From NCBI RefSeq assembly GCF_029873635.1, contig NC_080428.1, positions 63,173,957 to 63,237,956 of the forward strand: a DNA stretch of 64,000 nucleotides, written 5' to 3'. Below, one piece after another: positions 11,596 to 23,143 of the stretch (its first letter is position 1; every line of letters starts with the position of its first letter). Under the pieces are notes generated by a model. That model saw only the letters and a list, made by a program, of their open reading frames with translations, did not search any database and had not been told where the DNA came from. The position numbers and the translations under genes were made by a program. Source of the DNA: Malania oleifera. Taxonomy: Eukaryota > Streptophyta > Magnoliopsida > Santalales > Ximeniaceae.

Positions 11596-12480
11596 CAGGG
11601 TCGGCTCTTCACAATATGGGGCCCTAGGCGAATGATTTAATCAAGAACCCTTAATATTTTTTTTTAATTTTTAATTTTATTTAAAATTAATTTTTCTAAC
11701 TTTTTGAGATGCAAAATCACTCATTAAAATTTTATATTCAAGATTTTTAAGTATTTCTTTTTCTATTGATAACATAACTAATCCATTTAATCTTTTTTGT
11801 GACATAGTTTCGTAAGGGGACTGGAGCGGGCTCATTTATATTTTGCTTAGAACTAAAAATAAATTTATCAAGAGCTCCCTTTTGAGATGACACTAATTTT
11901 TATATTTTTTTTTTCTTTCTTCGTTTTTCATATCCAGATTCATATTTTCTCGTTGACATAGTTAAATTTCAAAATTAACACTATAAATTGACAAATTATG
12001 CAAACAAATAAAAATAAATTTAATAAATCTATAGAAATAGTAGATTGAAACAATATAATCGGATTATTATTATTATTGCAAATCGATCGGCGAGCGAGAC
12101 TTTAGAGATATCAGATTCTTACTGAATACTGCGCTCTAACCTCAAAGCTTCCAAAATCTAAGAAAAAGTAGGAAAAAAAAAAAATTTCAAAGTGAAAATA
12201 ATAGAAAAATAATATACAAAATTGAAATCAAAATTAGAGTTGAAGAAAATTACAGAGAATTGGAGGCCCGAAGATGATGAACATAATAGTTGAAGCAAAA
12301 ATCATAGAGAGACCAAGAGATGAGAGTGAGAGATGAAAAAAATTTTTTAGAGAGACTAAGAGAGAGAGATGGGAGTAATAGATAATTTGAAATATAATAA
12401 AGTTGTTAGTTGGGAAGTATAAGACTTGAAAAAAAAATTAAATTGTATTTACTTTATATTTTAAAATATAATTTCATTTA
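11596..12480 (-). mobile_element. hAT transposon, internally deleted, right end not found
   Basis: The left end CAGGGTCGGCTC (11596-11607), followed by GGGGCCCTAGGCG, matches the terminal inverted repeat of plant hAT elements that encode TTF-type zinc-finger transposases. Inside it, the minus strand encodes only the two extremities of that transposase. The expected matching inverted repeat on the right is not visible before the Tork element begins near 12480. An 8-bp target duplication therefore cannot be tested, although GTTATGGT precedes the left end. Confidence 0.6.
11660..11959 (-). pseudogene. hAT transposase remnant: N-terminus joined to C-terminus
   Basis: From the ATG at 11959 the minus strand reads MSTRKYESGYEKRRKK and, in the same frame after one TAA codon, SSQKGALDKF...NEPAP. 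This is the conserved N-terminus of TTF/ZMYM1-like hAT transposases. Near 11810-11825 it runs directly, in another frame, into MSQKRLNGLVMLSIE...NLEYK...DFASQKVRKIN, the conserved C-terminal end of the hATC dimerisation region. The TTF zinc finger, the catalytic RNase H-like core and most of the dimerisation domain are absent. This looks like one internal deletion of roughly 2 kb, and the copy could only have moved with help from a full-length relative. Confidence 0.65.
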
Positions 12481-14037
12481 TTTGTTAGTTTTGAAGTCAA
12501 TTATGGGAATAGAGACTCGACATGTTCTTACCATAAGACTCCAAACAAGGAGTGGTTTAGCACTTACAAGTTGGTAAATTCTGGTTTAGTTATTATGGGC
12601 AATAATGTTTCTTGTAAGATCATTGGCATTGGAAATGTTAAAATTAAAATGTTTAATGGTGTTGTGAGAAGCTTGAGTAATGTAAGACACATACCGGAGT
12701 TACGGAAGAGTCTAATTTTACTTGGCACCTTGGATTGTAATGGTTTCAATTACAAGTCTGAAGGTGGGGTTATGAAAGTATGGAAAGGCAATCTGATGGT
12801 GATGAAAGGGCAAAAGCTAGATGGAAATATTTACATACTGCAGGGAACTACTATTGTAGGTGGAGTTGTAGCCGTAGATACTGAATTTGATGAAACCTTC
12901 TTGTGGCATATGCTTCTTGGGCATATGGGGGAACATGGTATGAAAGAACTTCACAAGAGGAAACTCTTGAAAGCTATGAAAATATGTAAGATGGATTTTT
13001 GCAATATTTGTATTCTTGAAAAGAAAAACAGGGCAAAATTCAAATAAGCAATACACAAAACGGAGGGTATTCTTGATTATGTACATTCAGATGTTTGGGG
13101 TCCTGTTAGAGTAACATCAAGAGGTGGACATGTAACGACCTACTTATATACTCATATAATATAAGAAAAATAATTAAAACAGTCAACCCGAACCCGAAGG
13201 TAATGGGCACATTTGTCATTCACAGCGAAAACCTAAGCAGCAGTAAGTATAAAATTACAACCATCCAACCATAAATCATAATACCAAAGTCTACTTACAC
13301 CAAAATATCATAGATATATTTTCAATCTCCCACAACCTTCCAAATATAACTAGGATCTCACAACAAAATAATTCTGATCCTAGTACTAAATCTTACCCTC
13401 CTAGTGGGATAACTCAATAAACTCAATGGCGGCCACGACCCCCCGGTCTCTCACGGTCTCCAAAAAAAATTAATTAGGTTTGGGGGTGAGACACTTATCA
13501 GTAAGGGAATATAAACTAAATACAGCTGTGTGACAACATGAACATTTGATGCATATATACATATACAGTACATTTCATATATCTGTAAACATTCATCATA
13601 TCGTATTGAATAATCATATACTTTTCTATTTTCTAATAAATCATATTATTCATAAAACGTCTGTTATAACTAATAATACTGAAAACATACGCAGGATGAA
13701 TAGCTAGCTGATGTCATGTATTACCTCCCATGACGGGTTGTGCAGCCCAAAGGCGGGACCCGACAATGGCTAGCCGACTACTGCCGAGTCAAAAATATAT
13801 GTAAGTACAATGGGCTCGCCACACCTATGTCCGGACTGTCAGGTGGATGTCTACAACTCTACACTGAAAGCCACATCAACTATCCATCTCCCACCCCCTC
13901 GTGGGGTGGTTAGCACGAGTCTGAACATAGATATCTGATCTATATAGCTACGGTTCCGAGCTCCTGAAACTGAACTAAACTAACATTCGGGTTCTGATAA
14001 CATATAATACATGATATTATAACATTTTTCATAATTT

Positions 14038-14245
14038 CATAAATACGGCCTTGCACTGAACATTTCATAAATACGGCCTCGCGCCAAAATCATTTCATTA
14101 TATACAATCTCGTACCTTCATATATGCACGACCTCGCGCCGGAATCATTTCATGTATATACGGCCTCGCGTCGAAATCATTTCATATATATGGCCTCGCA
14201 CCAAAATCATTTCATATATACGGCCTCGCGCCGAACATCATTTCA
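14038..14245. repeat. LTR tandem array, about 34-bp unit, 6 copies
   Basis: Units of the form ATACGGCCTCGCGCCGAAATCATTTC, diverged, inside the solo LTR. Confidence 0.9.
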
Positions 14246-14990
14246 TACATATCATTCTGAAAATAAATCAATTATCATGTAATTTCAACATCATTTTGTA
14301 CTGTAACATTTCATATTCCTGAAAACATGCTTCATTTGTAACAAAGTCATATCGTAATACATTTCACTTAAAAGTAATATTCATGCCACACATTTGCTGT
14401 ATAAAGCCATACATTGTATTCTAAAAATCATAATTTCTGGCATCTCATACATATATATACATTTCAACCTAATAACAGTATTTTCCCAAACGTGCATTTC
14501 CTTTGTAATATAAAGATATAATACATGCTTTCCTGAAAATAAGTTTACTCATACATAATAATAATTTGTATGGAAAATAATTGCTTTAGTTTATTCCCTT
14601 ACCTGGCTACTGAGAAAAACCCCTATAAACTCTAGTCTCACACCCGTAAGATTTCCTATTTAACACCCTGAAATTGACAACTCGCAGAACAAAACTTTAG
14701 TATTTTCACGTGAATATCATTTCCTATAACTACAGTAGGATCAAATTCAGCATAAAAAGCCTTACCTCAATATAGGGATGAATTTCAACGGAGTTCCACC
14801 GATGATCAACTCCAACAGATATGCAGAGAACTTCTCCAGGAGCGTCGTGGTAGCCTCAGATCGTCAATTCGGCGAGTGATGGAGCTGGAATCGAAGAGAG
14901 AGGAGAGAGAAATCGAAGGGGGAGAGAGAGAGTGTGAGGTTTTCTTATTTTCTGCTTAAATCTGAATTTTTGCACTATTTATAGGGCCGG

Positions 14991-15240
14991 ATTCATCGAC
15001 GAGACACGTCACCTCGTCGACGAGTCCTGTAGAAAGTTCGTCGATGAACCTGCTCCCTTGTCAACGACTTTTCAGACTTCCAGAAATTCTCTCTCGATAT
15101 CTTCTCGTTGACGAAACTTGGTTTCATCGACGAGGTCCTCTTATACCCTCGTCAATGAATCCCCTGTGTCTGTCGACGAGGCCCTGATAATTTCCCTTGC
15201 TTATTATTCCCAAAGTGCATTGTCCCGTTTGTTGACGAAG
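14991..15240. promoter_or_regulatory. cluster of TCGTCGACGA palindromes upstream of LTR TATA box
   Basis: About nine exact or near copies of the palindrome CTCGTCGACGAG and its half-variants (around 14994, 15013, 15038, 15058, 15103, 15125, 15148, 15170, 15230), all on the U3 side of the minus-strand TATA box at 14976-14984. The positions suggest binding sites for a dimeric factor; that function is inferred. Confidence 0.55.
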
Positions 15241-16820
15241 TCTGCTGCCTCCTTCTATTCCTGTTTCCATTTCCTTTCCTTTATATTATTTAAATACCAT
15301 TATTATTAGGGTCATCACAGGACATGTTTATTATGTGAGTTTTGTTGATGATTACTCACAGAAAGTCTGGGAATACTTCATGCAAAACAAGTCTGATATG
15401 TTTGCCAAATTTAAGTTGTGGAAAGCTGAAGTGGGAAACCATACGAGGAGGAGAATCAAGTGTCTAAGGTCAGACAATGGGACTAAGTACACTAATTCTA
15501 GGTTCATGGAGTTTTGTGAGCAGTAGGGCATTAAGAGACACTTCACTTTGCGCCAGACACCTCACCAAAATGGTGTGATTGAAAGGATGAACCAAACTCT
15601 AACTGAAAGGGTTCGGTGTCTCAAACTTAATGCAGGGCTACCAAAGAACTTCTGGGCTGAGGGAGTTAGTATGACTTGCTCCTTGATAAACCGATCACTG
15701 ATGGTATCATCAGAGCGGAAAGTGGCAAAAGAGGTATGGACAGGAAATGCAGTAGACTATTCAGAATTGAAAGTATTCAGTTGTCCAGTCTATGTTCATG
15801 TGTCTAGTGAGAAGAGATTGAAGTTTGACGCAAAGTCTAGATGTAACACCTCGACCCACCACGTGGGGTCCGAGGGGCTACTTTAGTAACATTTGTATTC
15901 TTGATACCATATTCATTCTATAAAAGCAGTATAAATAAATGAAACATCCTCCAAATATATCACCAGAGTTCTAAACTATTATCATACATGGAAGTTTCTG
16001 AATTCTCATATCACAAACCATAATAAAATACAGAACCCAACATGGTCCATCCAACAATACTACATATCCAGGAACATTAGTCGTAACTTAAATACATTAG
16101 AGTTCTTACATACACTCACAAAAACTAGCTATCACCCTGCCCCGAAGCTTACTAAGCTCGATCTCAAGATGTCCTGAAAAATGATTTGTATAATAGGGGT
16201 GAGACACTTCTTAGTAAGGCAGATAAAATTAATATCAGTGTGGGGCAAATATGAGTTTTATTGTATAAAAAAAACATCCCATTCTCCATTTAACCATAAT
16301 AGCGTTTCGCAAAATAATAATCACACTTATATCTCTGAAAATATGCATTTGCTTTCACAATATAAACCAATTCAATAAATACATACCGTTTACATAAATC
16401 AACATATATGCGTAAAAGACACTCTCTGGGACTAAACGATATGCTTAGCTCCCATGATGGGTTGTGTGGCTCGGAGGTTGGACTTAGCCCTAGGGGATCA
16501 ACACAGACAAAGTCAAAGTAACTATCTGCAAGTACATCTGCAGGCATCCACAACCCAGTTACAGGTCTGATTACTTTAATATTTCCTAGTCCGGACCCCA
16601 GGGAAGGTACAACAACTCTACGCAAGTCAATCGGTTGAAACCACTCTACACTTCCACTACAGTGTGGGCGCACATGGCCAAATAATTCCCTAGCAATGGT
16701 ACCGTACTCACAATACAACTGGTCCTCAGGGTTCTTATACCATATTATGCAATTTATGTAATGAAAAATGTAGTATAAATCTCATTTCGTATAAAATCTG
16801 TCATTTCATAATAAAACCTA

Positions 16821-16997
16821 GCTCTCAGCCATCAGATAAAATTCAGCTCTCAGTCGTCAAATAGAACCCAGCCGTCGGCCATCAAATACAACTTGGCTCT
16901 CAACCGTCAAATATAACTTGGCCCTCGGTCATCAAACACAACTCGGCTCTTTGTCGTCAAATAGAACCCAACCCTCGGCTGTTAAATAAAACCCAGT
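16821..16997. repeat. LTR tandem array, 25-bp unit, about 7 copies
   Basis: Repeated GCTCTCAGCCATCAAATA-like units start at 16821, 16845, 16871, 16896, 16921, 16946 and 16971. Confidence 0.92.
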
Positions 16998-17556
16998 ATT
17001 TCACACCAACAGTTTCAGTATTTTTCACAAACAATTTAGTATTTTCACAACTAGTGTAAATCACCATTTTACAACATATTTTCACAACCATACCCAAATT
17101 CAGTATTTCAATAAACCATATAGTTCATTCACCTACCACACGATTTTAGTATTTGAACATAATTAAATAAAAAATTTAGGAAAAATATAGTATATTTAGT
17201 TCGTATGATAAAACCAAGCTTTCCAGCGTTTATTTTATTCAATCACCGTATAATAAACCCAATATTTGTAAAGTCCATTTTGAATTGTCAGTTTTAGAAA
17301 GAACCTTGGAAATCATAAGTATACATACATATAATGCAGTGTAGTTGGTTTAAATTCGATAAAAACTCGACTTAAGTTAATATCCTTGCCTTTTTCTAGA
17401 AACCAGACCGCTAACGTTTCGAAACCAAAAACCCTAGCTTTTTCGATCCCGTTGCCAAAAACGAATTGGCAAGCCAAGAGAGGAGGGAGAGAGAATCGGA
17501 GAGTACACACAGGCTTCGTTGAGCCTACAGTGGAGAGAGGGCCACGCGAGAGTGAG

Positions 17557-17559
<3 letters not shown>

Positions 17560-17603
<44 letters not shown>

Positions 17604-18000
17604 CGTTAAGATAGACACAGAGAGCGAGAGATGAGAGATGAGAGGGAGAGAGGAGAGAGAGGAGAGAGAGAGGGCGAGAGAGGAGAGAGAGAGAGAGAGA
17701 GAGAGGACGAGAGGGAGGAGGAGGAGAGCCCCCTTTTTCCCCTCACTCCCCCAAGAGAGATCGATCAATGAGAGAGAGAGAGAGGAGGAGAGAGAGAGGA
17801 GAGAGAGAGAGGAGAGAGAGGAGAGGAGAGAGGAGAGAGAGAGAGAGAGAGAGAGAGGGAGATAGACAGTTCCGGGGAGAGAGAGAGAGGAGAGAGAGAG
17901 GCAAGGAGAAGGAGCGAGAGAAGAAGAGAGATCGAGAGAGGGAGATGGAGAGAGAGAGGAGAGGAGAGAGGAGAGAGAGAGAGGAGAGGGGGAGGAGAGG
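17560..18000. repeat. long (GA)n-rich polypurine tract
   Basis: About 440 bp are nearly pure purine on the plus strand, mostly GA/GGA units, interrupted by a short pyrimidine patch near 17728-17750. The Arg/Glu-rich and Leu/Ser-rich ORFs across it on both strands are repeat artefacts. Confidence 0.97.
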
Positions 18001-20298
18001 AGAACCCCTTAACCCCCCTGCCCTTCCCACACTCAATTACATTAGACCCATAGGAAAATCGTCAGTGGTTTTCGCTGCACTAACAAAACCATCGACGGTT
18101 TGACAATTGACCATCTTGAGTTGACTAAAATCGTTGACGGTTTTCCTAAGCTTAGTGAAACCATCGACGGTTTGGGTCTTGCCAAACCAATTTTCCTTCT
18201 TTTCCTTTATTTCTCTCTTCTTTAATTTATTTTCTTTTATTTTCCGGGTTCATGTTTCTACATGAGATGTTGCATCTTTTTAGGATATCAAAATGGCGTG
18301 AAGGGGTTCAAGCTATGGGATCCAATAACAAATAAGGTGGGGATTAGTAGAGATGTAGTCTTTGATGAGAAGTCTATGGTGAAGTGTACTCAAGATTGTG
18401 ATGAACAGAAACAGGAGCCAAAAAACTGGGACAGAGATGAACATGTTGCGCAGGTGGAGTTGGAAACTCAAGGTAACGACAATGATCTTGGTCTTTTGGT
18501 TGCAGCGAGTTCTAGTTCAGGAAACCAGCAAGTTGGCAATGTTCCTATACGGAGATCCAGACACACTATCAGACCTCCGCCAAGGTATCGATTTGAAGAG
18601 TCAGTGTCTTATGCTTTCCTTACTAGTTGTAACGATCCAACTATGTTTCAAGAGGCAGTGTACGACCAGGAGAAAGGCACGTGGATGGGTGCAATGATTG
18701 AGAAAATGGAATCAATGCATAAGAACCAACCCTAGGAGTTTATGGAGCTTCCCAATGGGAAGAGGGCGATAGGTTGTAAATGGGTATATAGGAAGAAAAA
18801 AGCAATTTCAAAAAAGGAAGGAGAAAAATTCAAGGAACGATTAGTGGTAAAAAGGTACTCACAAAAAAAGGGAATAGATTCTGATGAAATTTTTTCACCT
18901 ATGGTTCGACAGACTTCTATAAGAATAGTGTTGGGGTTGGTAGCTCACTATGATCTACATTTGGAACAAATGGATGTGAAAATGGTGTTTCTTCATGGTG
19001 ATTTGGAGAGATAGATTTATCTGGAACAACTGAAGGGATTTAATGAACCAGGGAAAGAAAACTTAGTTTGCAAGTTGAAGAAATCTCTTTACAGGTTAAA
19101 ATAGTCTCCAAGGCAATGGTACAAAATATTTGATTCCTATATGATCAAGATTGGCTACAAAAGATATGAGTATGACTACTACGTGTATGTGAGCAAACTT
19201 GATGATGGTTCTCTTATTTTCTTGTTATTGTATATTGATGACATGTTGATAGTTACTAAATATTTACATGAGGTAAATCAGTTAAAGGAACTATTGCATA
19301 AAGTGTTTGACATGAAAGATCTTGATTCAGCCAAGAAGATACTTGGGATGAAGATTCGCCGCGATAGAACTGCATAAAGGTTATGGTTATCTCAGGTTGG
19401 TTATGTGGAAAAGATGTTGATTAAGTTTGGCATGGCTAATGCAAAACTGGTATATATACCTTTAGCGAGCCATTTTAAATTTTCTACTGCAGATTGCCCA
19501 AGTATAGATGATGATATCTGGGACATGTCAAAAGTCCCCTATGCTAGCGCCGTAGGGAGTTTAATGTATGTCATGGTGTGTATGAGGCCAAACTTAGCAC
19601 ATGCAATGGGTGTTGGTGAGTAAGTTTCTTTCTAATCTGGGTAGATAGCATTGGGAAGCCATCAAATGGATATTCAGATACTTATAGGGTACATCGGGTT
19701 ATGACATCATATTCGACAAGCAGTAGGTTAGTCCATCAGTTGTGGGGTCTGTAAATGCTGATTATGTAAGGGATATGAATGACAAAAGGTGTACAATGGG
19801 TTATGTCTTTACCCTTGTAGGAGGACTTATATGTTGGAGATCCTTGGTTCAATCTCTAGTAGTATTGTCCACAATTGAAGCTGAATATATGACAGTTACC
19901 GAAACTGCAAAGGAAGCCTTATGGCTTATCGGTTTGGTCAAAGAGCTGGGCTTACAAAAAGATAGAGTTGTGTTGCGTTGTGACAATCAGAGTGCTATTT
20001 ACTTAGCGAAGAATCGAGTGTACCATACTAGAACCAAACATATTGATGTGAGCCACAGGGTTCATGAGTTGATTACTTCAGGTGAACTTGTATTGGAGAA
20101 GGTTCACACGTCTAAAACATAGCAAATATTTTGACAAAGCTAGCCACTACTAAAAATTTCAAGCATTGCTTGAACTTAATCCTTGTCTCCAAGTGATAAA
20201 AGGGAGACAAACCCAACTGAAGTTCTAAGGTCAAAGTGGAGTAATTAGATATGTTTTTCAGGTTCTCCTAAGGGGCGTATAATCACCAAGGTAGAGAT

Positions 20299-20868
20299 TG
20301 TTGTGTTTGTGCGACTCCTATACTTGGTGTGGTTCATAAACAAAAGAAGAAAATCATATAGGTGTGTTGTGCAGCAGGCACTCATCGACGAGTGTCTCTT
20401 TTGTCGACGAGTGAGAGCAGATAAAAATCTCAGACATGAATTCCTGAGAGTCTCGACCAGGTGCTCGACCAGGTCAACTCATCCCTTAAAATCTCAGACA
20501 TGAATTCGTAAGAGTCTCGAGCAGGCTCTACCAGGTCGACGGTTGGGAGAAAAATTTCAAATTTTGAATTAGAAAGTTGAAACGATTGGGTATTTGGAGG
20601 GAAGCCTTCGAAGGGTTGTTAAATATGTCTTTCTGGGCATATTTTGAGATAAGAAGATCATTGTAAACTTTTGTAATGTGTACTTTGATTATTCATAGTG
20701 AATACTTTGCCGATTGCTCCCGTGGAAGGCTTTACCAAACCATGAATATTTGTGTGTTGATTCTTGTTGTTTTTCATATATACTGAGTGTTTGAATTATA
20801 CTTTGGTGCTTCATTGTTTTGCGGTGTTTATAATTTCCGCTATGCAATCCCATACTTTTTTCACAACA
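20299..20868 (+). repeat. Tork 3' LTR, 570 bp
   Basis: The ends are TGTTGTG and CACAACA, a perfect 7-bp inverted terminal match, and a purine tract ending GGTAGAGA lies just upstream. U3 holds CTCATCGACGAG and TTGTCGACGAG motifs (20378-20410) and an imperfect 63-bp duplication (from about 20425 and 20488). Confidence 0.82.
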
Positions 20869-22082
<1,214 letters not shown>

Positions 22083-22105
22083 TGTAAACAACTACCCTCT
22101 TATTT

Positions 22106-22327
22106 TTTTTAAGAAAAAAGGTAATATCATTAAAAAGAGAGAATTCAAGCAAGACACTTGGATTCTCTGAACAAGATTACAGACAAAGGAGAGGGAAAAA
22201 CATCCTCCCACATTAAAGAAAATACAAGAGGACTCTTCCCAATTTAAAGACCGCCAACACCTCCGAAACCGATGAGAATTGTGCAATCAAACAAGTAAGT
22301 CTTCCAAACAACTCAAATTGTGGCTAT
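22106..22327 (-). mobile_element. short LINE-like retroposon with target duplication
   Basis: A segment of about 220 bp begins on the plus strand with a T-run, which is a poly-A tail on the minus strand, next to TAATGATATTACC-like sequence typical of plant L1 3' ends. It is flanked by an imperfect direct repeat of about 21 bp: TAAACAACTACCCTCTTATT on the left (ending near 22105) and TGAACAAATGCCCTCTTATT on the right (ending near 22351). The size, tail and long duplication fit a 5'-truncated LINE, or a SINE mobilised by one. Confidence 0.55.
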
Positions 22328-22351
22328 AATGTGAACAAATGCCCTCTTATT

Positions 22352-23013
22352 ATGAGTAGCCTATCTCGACATAACTGTTAAAAGACATTTATTAGAATGA
22401 TACTTTTTAGAGTGAATAGATGTCTCCTATGAAGGTGATTTATTATTTGGTTTTTTTTTTTTTAATTTTGATTTTAATAAAAAAATATTTAAAAAGTACT
22501 CCAACGGAAAGACACACCATTTCTTTGTCTTTATATAGACAATATTTATATAAATGTGTCCATATATACATGTACACATCTTTATGAGAAAATATTAGAT
22601 ATACCAAGTGTACTGAACAATAAAAAATAAGATCTGTATCATGGTCGGAAGCTACAATGTTTAATACCAAAATAGAGGAGGTTCCTCCACATGATGACAG
22701 AGTTATGATCGATTCGTGTATGCGCTCGGTGTACCTAATAATTTCTCCCATAGTTATATAAAATAAAATAAAATAAATAAATAAAATAATAGTAATAATA
22801 GTAAACGTGTTTGAAGGATTCTACAGTTCTAAGCAGGCATAAGGAGTCAAACTATTCAAAGCGTTTTACCCTTTTTGTCTTCCAACAATATAAAATTCCC
22901 CGCATCCATTTTGAGGGTCCAATCTCCCTTTCTCTGCAAACGAATGTGTAGAATTCTTTCGTCTCCCTTGAAATCAAACTCAAACTGGTCATCGATCAAA
23001 AATCATCTTAACC
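22352..23013. other. intergenic region upstream of TIR-only gene
   Basis: AT-rich DNA with no supported gene. It probably holds the distal promoter of the TIR-only gene. Confidence 0.5.
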
Positions 23014-23020
23014 TATAAAT
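23014..23020 (+). promoter_or_regulatory. TATA box of TIR-only gene
   Basis: TATAAAT lies 124 bp upstream of the ATG at 23144, a suitable distance for a short plant 5' UTR. Confidence 0.6.
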
Positions 23021-23143
23021 ACGTCCACAGATCACACCCCCCAAAAAATAATCATAATAACACAAACATCAACAACCAAAAAGAGGAAAAAGTTAACCCA
23101 CATTAATTTAAGCAGCAGCTTCTTGGAGCTCTAGGTTGTGACC

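Larger units (their letters stand above)
13131..15319 (-). repeat. solo Gypsy-type LTR with 5-bp target duplication GGACA
   Basis: The LTR runs TGTAACGACC...GGTCATCACA and is flanked by GGACA at 13126-13130 and 15320-15324, a clean 5-bp target-site duplication within the Tork integrase region. It holds no coding domain, so it is a solo LTR left by recombination between two LTRs. By comparison with related copies that have an adjoining primer-binding site, the element reads on the minus strand. A minus-strand TATAAATA box lies at about 14976-14984, with palindromic TCGTCGACGA motifs on its upstream side (14991-15240). A tandem array of about 34-bp units lies at 14038-14245. Confidence 0.88.
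15842..18262 (-). repeat. solo Gypsy-type LTR, second insertion in the same Tork element
   Basis: The LTR runs TGTAACACCT...TTTCTACA, is flanked by CTAGA on the left and TGAGA on the right (a decayed 5-bp duplication), and interrupts the Tork sequence cleanly. It shares the two conserved LTR boxes (16197-16219 and 16448-16490) with the other Gypsy-type LTRs. It contains a 25-bp array, a 440-bp GA-rich purine tract and, near its right end, ACCATCGACGGTTT palindromes (18057-18172). It has no coding domain. The degraded target duplication suggests it is older than the insertion at 13131. Confidence 0.83.
12480..20868 (+). mobile_element. Copia (Tork-like) element interrupted by two solo LTRs
   Basis: A Ty1/Copia fossil of the Tork/Tnt1 group. 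Its parts in order are protease-end and pre-integrase region (about 12560-13050), integrase (about 15325-15840), post-integrase FLGYQNGVKGFKLWDP region (from about 18268), reverse transcriptase (about 18740-19380), RNase H (about 19740-20120), a purine-rich tract (GGTAGAGA, 20290-20297) and a 570-bp 3' LTR. The 5' LTR and gag are not visible. Two later LTR insertions (13131-15319 and 15842-18262) split the integrase region. It is broken in roughly ten further places. Confidence 0.88.

Noticed and set aside
17313-18103. Long Arg/Glu-rich ORFs on plus and Leu/Ser-rich ORFs on minus strand
   Set aside because: They are translations of the GA-rich tract in an LTR and have no domain or splice context.
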